Positions 59,272 through 64,000 of a stretch of 64,000 nt of DNA are shown piece after piece. Position 1 is the first letter of the stretch. The number at the start of each line of letters is the position of its first letter. This stretch comes from Bradyrhizobium sp. Rc3b (GTDB taxonomy: Bacteria; Pseudomonadota; Alphaproteobacteria; Rhizobiales; Xanthobacteraceae): the NCBI RefSeq assembly GCF_900114915.1, contig NZ_FOUS01000011.1:233259-297258 (forward strand), in the 5' to 3' direction. The position numbers and the translations under genes are program-made. The notes under the pieces were generated by a model. It was given only the letters and a program-made list of their open reading frames with translations. It had not been told where the DNA came from and ran no database searches.

Positions 59272-60540
59272 ATGAGACGCCGTGAATTTCTGGTCGGGGC
59301 CACGCTGCTGGCCGGCACGATGGCGCGAAGCCGGGCCGCCGACATCCCCGCCCCCTCGCCCGACGGGCTCGACCGCATCACGGCGTATTTCAACGAAGAG
59401 GTCGGAAGCGGCCGCCTGCCGGGCGCCGTGATCCTGGTGCAGCAGCACGGCAAGCCGGTCTATCTGAAGACGTTTGGCCTGCGCGACGTCAGGACCAGTC
59501 TTGCGATGACGCCGGATACGATCTTCGCGATCCACTCGATGACCAAGCCGATCACCTGCCTTGGCGCGATGATGCTGATCGACGAAGGCAAGCTCGCGCT
59601 CACCGACCCCGTGTCGAAATACGTTCCCCTGTTTGCCGACACCAAGGTCGGTCTCGAGGTCACCCTGCCCGACGGCAAGCTGGAGCTCGATCTCGTGCCG
59701 CCGGTCCGCCCCGTCAACATCGAGGATTTGCTGCGGCACACTTCGGGCATCAGCTACGATTATATCGGCGGCAAATGGGTCGAGCAGGCCTACAAGGCCG
59801 CCAACATCTTCGAAGGCCAATTCAACAACAGGGAATTCGCCGACCGCATCGCCAAGCTGCCGCTGGCGCGGCAGCCGGGAACGCTGTGGCGCTACGGCCA
59901 TTCCACCGACGTGCTCGGCAGCGTCATCGAGATCATCTCGGGCCAGACGCTGTATCAGTTCCTGAAACAGCGCATCTTCGACCCGCTCGGCATGAGCAGC
60001 ACCAAATTCACGCTGGCGACCGAGGACGAGCTCGCGCGGATGGCGCGGCCGCTGCCGAACGATTTCATCCTGCTCGCCGCCGAGCGCGACCGCCTCGATC
60101 ATCCCGAATGGCAATCCGGCGGCGGCGGCCTGCTCTCGACCATCACCGACTATCAGCGCTTCTCGCAGATGCTGCTCAACGGCGGCGAATTCGAGGGCAA
60201 GCGCTATCTCAGCCCTGCCGCGTTCAAGGCCATGACGACCGATCACATCGGACCCGGCTCCGGCGTCGGACGCGATTATTTCTATTTCCCGGGTGACGGC
60301 TTCGGCTATGGCTACGGCCTTGCGGTGCGGACCGATCCCGGCAACGCCAAACCGCCGCCGCCGGGCTCGCTCGGCGAGCTGAAATGGGACTCTGGGAGCG
60401 GCACCTATTTCGGCGTCGATCCCAAGCTCGACATGGTCTACCTCATGATGCAGCAGACCCAGAACGAGCGCAGCCGCATCACGCCCGCCTTCAAGGCGCT
60501 GGTCTACGACTGCTACCCCGAGGGCCTACGCCGCCCGTGA
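59272..60540 (+). CDS. Exported beta-lactamase-family serine hydrolase
   Basis: 422 aa from the ATG at 59272 with AAGGGAGGAAG upstream. The N-terminus MRRREFLVGATLLAGTMARSRA looks like a Tat-type signal. Class C beta-lactamase/esterase fold: FAIHSMTKPITCLG with the SxxK nucleophile, RYGHSTDVLG at the YxN position (Asn replaced by His) and NIEDLLRHTSGISYDYIGG. SGGGGLLSTITDYQRFSQMLLNGG is typical of esterase-like members. It is intact, unlike its relative at 38168. Its last 15 nt overlap the convergent GGDEF-EAL gene. Confidence 0.88.
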   Translation: MRRREFLVGATLLAGTMARSRAADIPAPSPDGLDRITAYFNEEVGSGRLPGAVILVQQHGKPVYLKTFGLRDVRTSLAMTPDTIFAIHSMTKPITCLGAMMLIDEGKLALTDPVSKYVPLFADTKVGLEVTLPDGKLELDLVPPVRPVNIEDLLRHTSGISYDYIGGKWVEQAYKAANIFEGQFNNREFADRIAKLPLARQPGTLWRYGHSTDVLGSVIEIISGQTLYQFLKQRIFDPLGMSSTKFTLATEDELARMARPLPNDFILLAAERDRLDHPEWQSGGGGLLSTITDYQRFSQMLLNGGEFEGKRYLSPAAFKAMTTDHIGPGSGVGRDYFYFPGDGFGYGYGLAVRTDPGNAKPPPPGSLGELKWDSGSGTYFGVDPKLDMVYLMMQQTQNERSRITPAFKALVYDCYPEGLRRP

Positions 60541-62988
60541 GGCGCGCTGACCGAAATCGGCGAGCAGCTTTGCGATCTCGGCCGCAGGCCGCGCCGCACT
60601 GAACAGAAAGCCCTGCACCTCGTTGCAGCCCTCGGCGCGCAGCCAGTCGAGCTGATCCTCGGTCTCGACGCCCTCCGCGGTCGTGGTGATGTTGAGGCTG
60701 CGGCCGAGCCCGGAGATCGCGCGCACGATCGCGCTGCAATCGGGCCGCTGCGCCAGATCCTTGACGAACGAGCGGTCGATCTTGATCTTGTCGAACGGGA
60801 AGCTCCTGAGATAGCTCAGGCTGGAATAGCCGGTGCCGAAATCATCCATGGAGATGCTGACGCCGAGCTCGCGGAGCTGGTGCAGGATGGCGAGATTGAC
60901 GTCGGTCTCGGCCAGGAAGATCGACTCGGTGATTTCGAGCTCGAGCCGCCGCGGCGACAGGCCGGACTGCGCCAGCGCCGAGATCACGATTTGCACCAGG
61001 TTGCGGCTGCGGAATTGCGCCGGCGACAGATTGACCGCGACCTTGATGTCGGCAGGCCATTTGACGGCCTCGGCGCAGGCTTCGCGCAGCACCCACTCCC
61101 CTAGCTGGGTGATGAGGCCGATGTCCTCGGCGACCGGGATGAACTCCGCCGGCGAGATCATGCCCTTGTCCGGATGACGCCAGCGCAGCAGCGACTCGAA
61201 GCCGGAGATGCGATCGGAGGCGATCGACACCAGCGGCTGATAGTGCAGCTCGAACTCGCCATTGGCGAACGCACGCCGCAGATCGAGCTCCATGTCGCGG
61301 CGCTTCTGCGCCTGCAGGTCCATCTCGCGCTCGAAGAAATGGTGCACGCCGCCGCCGTCGGACTTCGCCCGGTACAGCGCCATGTCGGCATTGCGCATCA
61401 GCTCTTCCGGCGTCGCGCCGTCGCCGGGCGACAGCGCGATGCCGATGCTGGCACCAATCACCATCTCCTGGCCGTCGAGGTCATAGGGCGCCTTCAGCAT
61501 GTCGATCAGCAGGCCAGCGCAGGCGCTGGCCTCGTTCGGCGAGACGTCGGCGGCAAGGATCACCGCGAATTCGTCGCCGCCGAGCCGCGCCGCCAGATTG
61601 CCGCCGCGGACGGCAAGGGTTAGGCGCTCGGCGACGTCCTTGAGCAGGCGGTCGCCGACGGGATGACCGAAGGAATCGTTGATGTTCTTGAACAGGTCGA
61701 GATCGATGTAGAGCACGCCGACCCGTCTTCCCGCCGCCTGCTCCAGCGCCTGCTTCAGCCGCTCCTGGAAATATTCGCGGTTCGGCAGGTCGGTGAGCCC
61801 GTCATGGTGGGCCATGTGCGCGATGCGCGCCTCGGCCTTGCGCCGTTCGGTGATGTCGACCACCGCGACCAGATAGCCGTCGCGATCGTCGAAGGCGACG
61901 CGGCGGCCGAAGGTGAGCACCTCGATCTCGCTGCCGTCGGCGCGCAAATGCCGCCAGTTGCGCGATGAGTGGTAGGCCTCGCCGACGCGCTCCAGCGCCT
62001 CGGCGTGGCTGTCCCACTCGTCCTCCGGCCAGATCTCGTGCAGCTTCATGCGCAGGAAGGTGGCGCGGCTGTAGCCGTAATGCTGGACCGCGGCGTCGTT
62101 GACGCCAAGGAATTCCTTGGTCTGCGCGTCGAACACCCACATCGGCATCGGGTTGCTGTCGAACAGCAGGCGGAACGAGGCGTCGCGCCGCTTCAACGCC
62201 GTGACATCGGAGATCGTCAGCGATACCACGTCGGCGAAGGCCGTTGCGCTGAGCCGGAGATGACGTCCGTCGCTTTCGATCTCGAGCTGCTCGCCGCGGC
62301 CGCCCGCGACGGCCTTGAGCAGAAAGTCCATGATCTCGGGCAAGGCCAGCAGCGTGTTGCCCTCGCCGATCCGCCGCCACAACAGGTTTCCGGTCGCGAC
62401 ATTCAGCAGCGCGCTTGCGCTGTTGTTGTGGTGCACGACCTGGAGATCGGACGGCTTGCCGCCGGCATCGCGCAGCGTCGCCAGCGAGATCACCGCATCG
62501 TCGGTCGAGGCGAAGATCGCATCCAGCAGATTGTACTGGGTGCCGCGCTCGTTGATATAGGCGCCGACCAGCGTGGCGCCCCAGCGCGAGGCCGTCGGCA
62601 GCGCCAGCACATCGTAGGTCCGGACCATGCCGTCGCGCACGCAATGCGCGCTGGCTTGATACGGTCGTCCGTTGGTAAGCGCGCTCGTCGCCGCTTCCGA
62701 CAGCGCGGTGGCGCAATCCGGCGACAATTCGGCGACGGGGATATCCCAACGCTCCTCGCCGAGCCATTTTTGCACGTAGCGTCCGCTGCGTGACAGCTCG
62801 AGCGTGCCGTCGTTCTTCAATAGCGCGATGTGATCGGCGAGCCGTCCGAGACTGCCGAGCATCACGTCCTCATAGCGCGGCAGCCGATCGCCCGGCTTCA
62901 GCGCGGCACGCCATTTGCGCTGAAGCACCGGGATGTCGTCGAACATTTCGGCGGCCGGTTTTCCCGACACTTTCTTCGCGGCATTCAT
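60526..62988 (-). CDS. PAS-GGDEF-EAL cyclic-di-GMP protein
   Basis: 820 aa from the ATG at 62988 with GGGGAC upstream. N-terminal PAS-like part (DDIPVLQRKWRAALKPGDRLPRYEDVMLG), further PAS regions with ASTDDAVISLATL and FDSNPMPMWVFDAQTKEFLGVNDAAVQHYGYSRATF, then GGDEF with RLGGDEFAVI and EAL with GFESLLRWRHPDKG, EITESIF and DDFGTGYSSLSYLRSFPFDKIKIDRSFV. EAL reads ESL at the signature; the other catalytic acidic residues look present. It may both make and degrade c-di-GMP. No membrane helices, so cytoplasmic sensing by PAS. Confidence 0.92.
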   Translation of the reverse strand: MNAAKKVSGKPAAEMFDDIPVLQRKWRAALKPGDRLPRYEDVMLGSLGRLADHIALLKNDGTLELSRSGRYVQKWLGEERWDIPVAELSPDCATALSEAATSALTNGRPYQASAHCVRDGMVRTYDVLALPTASRWGATLVGAYINERGTQYNLLDAIFASTDDAVISLATLRDAGGKPSDLQVVHHNNSASALLNVATGNLLWRRIGEGNTLLALPEIMDFLLKAVAGGRGEQLEIESDGRHLRLSATAFADVVSLTISDVTALKRRDASFRLLFDSNPMPMWVFDAQTKEFLGVNDAAVQHYGYSRATFLRMKLHEIWPEDEWDSHAEALERVGEAYHSSRNWRHLRADGSEIEVLTFGRRVAFDDRDGYLVAVVDITERRKAEARIAHMAHHDGLTDLPNREYFQERLKQALEQAAGRRVGVLYIDLDLFKNINDSFGHPVGDRLLKDVAERLTLAVRGGNLAARLGGDEFAVILAADVSPNEASACAGLLIDMLKAPYDLDGQEMVIGASIGIALSPGDGATPEELMRNADMALYRAKSDGGGVHHFFEREMDLQAQKRRDMELDLRRAFANGEFELHYQPLVSIASDRISGFESLLRWRHPDKGMISPAEFIPVAEDIGLITQLGEWVLREACAEAVKWPADIKVAVNLSPAQFRSRNLVQIVISALAQSGLSPRRLELEITESIFLAETDVNLAILHQLRELGVSISMDDFGTGYSSLSYLRSFPFDKIKIDRSFVKDLAQRPDCSAIVRAISGLGRSLNITTTAEGVETEDQLDWLRAEGCNEVQGFLFSAARPAAEIAKLLADFGQRASRAA

Positions 62989-63139
62989 GGCAGTCCCCAA
63001 CGCACTTTCCCGGCGCATCCAATGCAGCTGCGCTTAACGACATGTAAAAAGGCCGCAGGCGCGGGTTCCATTCGGCGATTATGACAGTTTTAAGTCAGGT
63101 GTTGGTTAGTGGGCGTTAGAGACTATGACGGTGATGCGA

Positions 63140-63295
63140 AGCTCTCGTGTCCCGGACGCGCTGCAGCGTTCTTACGCTGCTGCGCAGAGCCGGGACCCAG
63201 GAAGCCGCAGCACGTGCTGATACATGGGCCCCGGCTCTGCAGCGCACCGCCGAAGAGGCGCTGCTCAGCGTCCGGGGCACGAGAGCGGAGCTTGG
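63140..63295 (-). repeat. Dispersed intergenic repeat, copy 3 (inverted)
   Basis: Inverted near-full copy of the element at 28345-28500; its left end is a 24-nt exact reverse complement of 44858-44881. A partial repeat of the CGTCCGGGGCACGAGAGCG end closes the other side, so the element has inverted termini. Confidence 0.8.
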
Positions 63296-63402
63296 CGCAC
63301 CACTGCGTCAACATCGTCACTGCGAGCGCAGCGACTTGTCCGCCGAAGCCTTGGCGAAGGCCGAAGCAATCCAGAATCCTTCCGCAGTGGCCATATTTAA
63401 TC

Positions 63403-63552
63403 CGTCATCCTGAGGTGCGAGGCGTGCGATGCGAACGCATCGCATGCCGAGCCTCGAAGGAGGAACGGCCGAGCTGATGCAGCCGGGCCGTCGCCCTTCG
63501 AGGCTTGCTCTGCGTCGCTGTCGCGCCGCAGCGCGCGCACCTCAGGGTGACG
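63403..63552. repeat. Palindromic intergenic repeat (CGTCATCCTGAGGTGCG type)
   Basis: CGTCATCCTGAGGTGCG at 63403-63419 pairs with CGCACCTCAGGGTGACG at 63536-63552 (16 of 17). The interior has further dyads (GCGATGCGAACGCATCGC). No coding potential. Confidence 0.8.
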
Positions 63553-63699
63553 GTGATGGATAGAGCTCGCGGCAGCATTCCGTATTCGCTCTCGACGTGG
63601 AGACACACCTTCACATCCTCGCGGCGCATTTCGCCCGAGCTTTGCTTCATCGCTTCGCCCTCATAATTGAAAGAGGGCGCAGGGAAGACCGGGTGCCGG

Positions 63700-64000
63700 C
63701 TGGCACCCGCGGTCCACTGTGCGAAATCTGCGTAACAAGAAGCTGCACAGCGGCATACAGGTGTAGCCAGGACATCCCGGCCTTCCCTGCGCAGTGGTTT
63801 TACGGCTTATGTCGTGCTCTCCCCGGGGAGCGTTGCACTATTGCCCCCGTCGCCTTGCGGATGGCTGAGGGATGCGTCCGGTTGGACGACACCCATCACC
63901 GCAACACTTGACGCACAGACCCCGGGCGTCAGGACCACACGATTTTGCCGTACGCCGATCACACCGGTCGTGTGCGCGAGGTCTTCGCTCACGGTTACCC
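63700..64000. repeat. Non-coding stretch resembling a multi-copy Bradyrhizobium repeat
   Basis: Contains CCTTCCCTGCGCAGTGG, CTCTCCCCGGGGAG, CGTCAGGACCACACGA and GCGAGGTCTTCGCTCACGG, phrases I recall from a long intergenic repeat in Bradyrhizobium genomes. Short open frames cross it but lack ribosome-binding sites. It runs off the window. Confidence 0.5.

Noticed and set aside
56344..60246. A 1300-codon open frame on the minus strand opposite thrS and downstream genes
   Set aside because: It lies antisense to well-identified genes (thrS, nitroreductase, serine hydrolase) and has no recognisable domains; long antisense frames are expected at this GC content.
63597..63911. 104-codon plus-strand frame in the terminal repeat region
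   Set aside because: Crosses repeat sequence, no ribosome-binding site, no domain.
1..64000. CRISPR array, insertion sequences, prophage or integrase
   Set aside because: No regularly spaced direct repeats, transposase, integrase or phage structural genes were found.

Overview
The window looks like chromosomal DNA of a Bradyrhizobium-type alphaproteobacterium (Rhizobiales). The evidence is high GC, protein families typical of that group (DUF2336, single-domain receiver plus Hpt, Omp25-like porin, PQQ quinoproteins), two consensus EcfG (general stress sigma factor) promoters, and several intergenic palindromes that resemble repeats I recall from Bradyrhizobium genomes. This is inference from memory; no search was run. 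No rRNA operon, phage, insertion sequence, integrase or CRISPR array is visible.

Layout. 1-6.7 kb: the end of an MHS-type MFS transporter; a divergent cluster of a NUDIX-derived NrtR-like regulator, an SPFH/band-7 protein and a divergent NAD-kinase-like protein; then a PQQ sugar dehydrogenase lipoprotein with a DUF2231 membrane protein. 6.9-10.5 kb: a three-gene operon (DUF2235 hydrolase, membrane-anchored pentapeptide-repeat protein, membrane protein) beside tRNA-Gly, then a compact predicted small transcript (about 10598-10763) carrying a 14-codon ORF. 10.8-25.3 kb: hybrid sensor kinase divergent from a periplasmic binding-type protein, TMEM175-like channel, UvrD-type helicase, quinone oxidoreductase, a LysR-controlled MFS/GAF/amidohydrolase set, a luciferase-like monooxygenase and RlmB. 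25.5-31.3 kb: tRNA-Tyr, small secreted proteins, tRNA-Thr, a GFA-family enzyme, a PVA-dehydrogenase-like quinohaemoprotein and a methyltransferase. 31.3-38.1 kb: a chemoreceptor and many small secreted or membrane proteins, two of them behind EcfG promoters, plus a porin and a TPR protein. 38.1-49.9 kb: a serine hydrolase gene interrupted by an amber codon, an S10-type peptidase, NAD kinase, receiver and Hpt proteins, DUF2336, a lytic-transglycosylase-like protein, HisI, FolE, an IscU-like scaffold, an exported ClpP-like protein and YidD. 49.9-63 kb: APC permease, alpha/beta-hydrolase-like lipoprotein candidate, GrlR-like protein, MFS exporter, ThrS, nitroreductase, an intact beta-lactamase-family hydrolase and a GGDEF-EAL protein. 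The last 1 kb is non-coding and packed with repeats.

The most interesting pieces are the small transcript whose leader matches the 16S rRNA tail over 16-17 nt, the NrtR-like/SPFH/NADK-like cluster with a palindrome in its divergent promoter, the DUF2235/pentapeptide operon, the in-frame amber codon in a serine hydrolase, and several dispersed repeat families.
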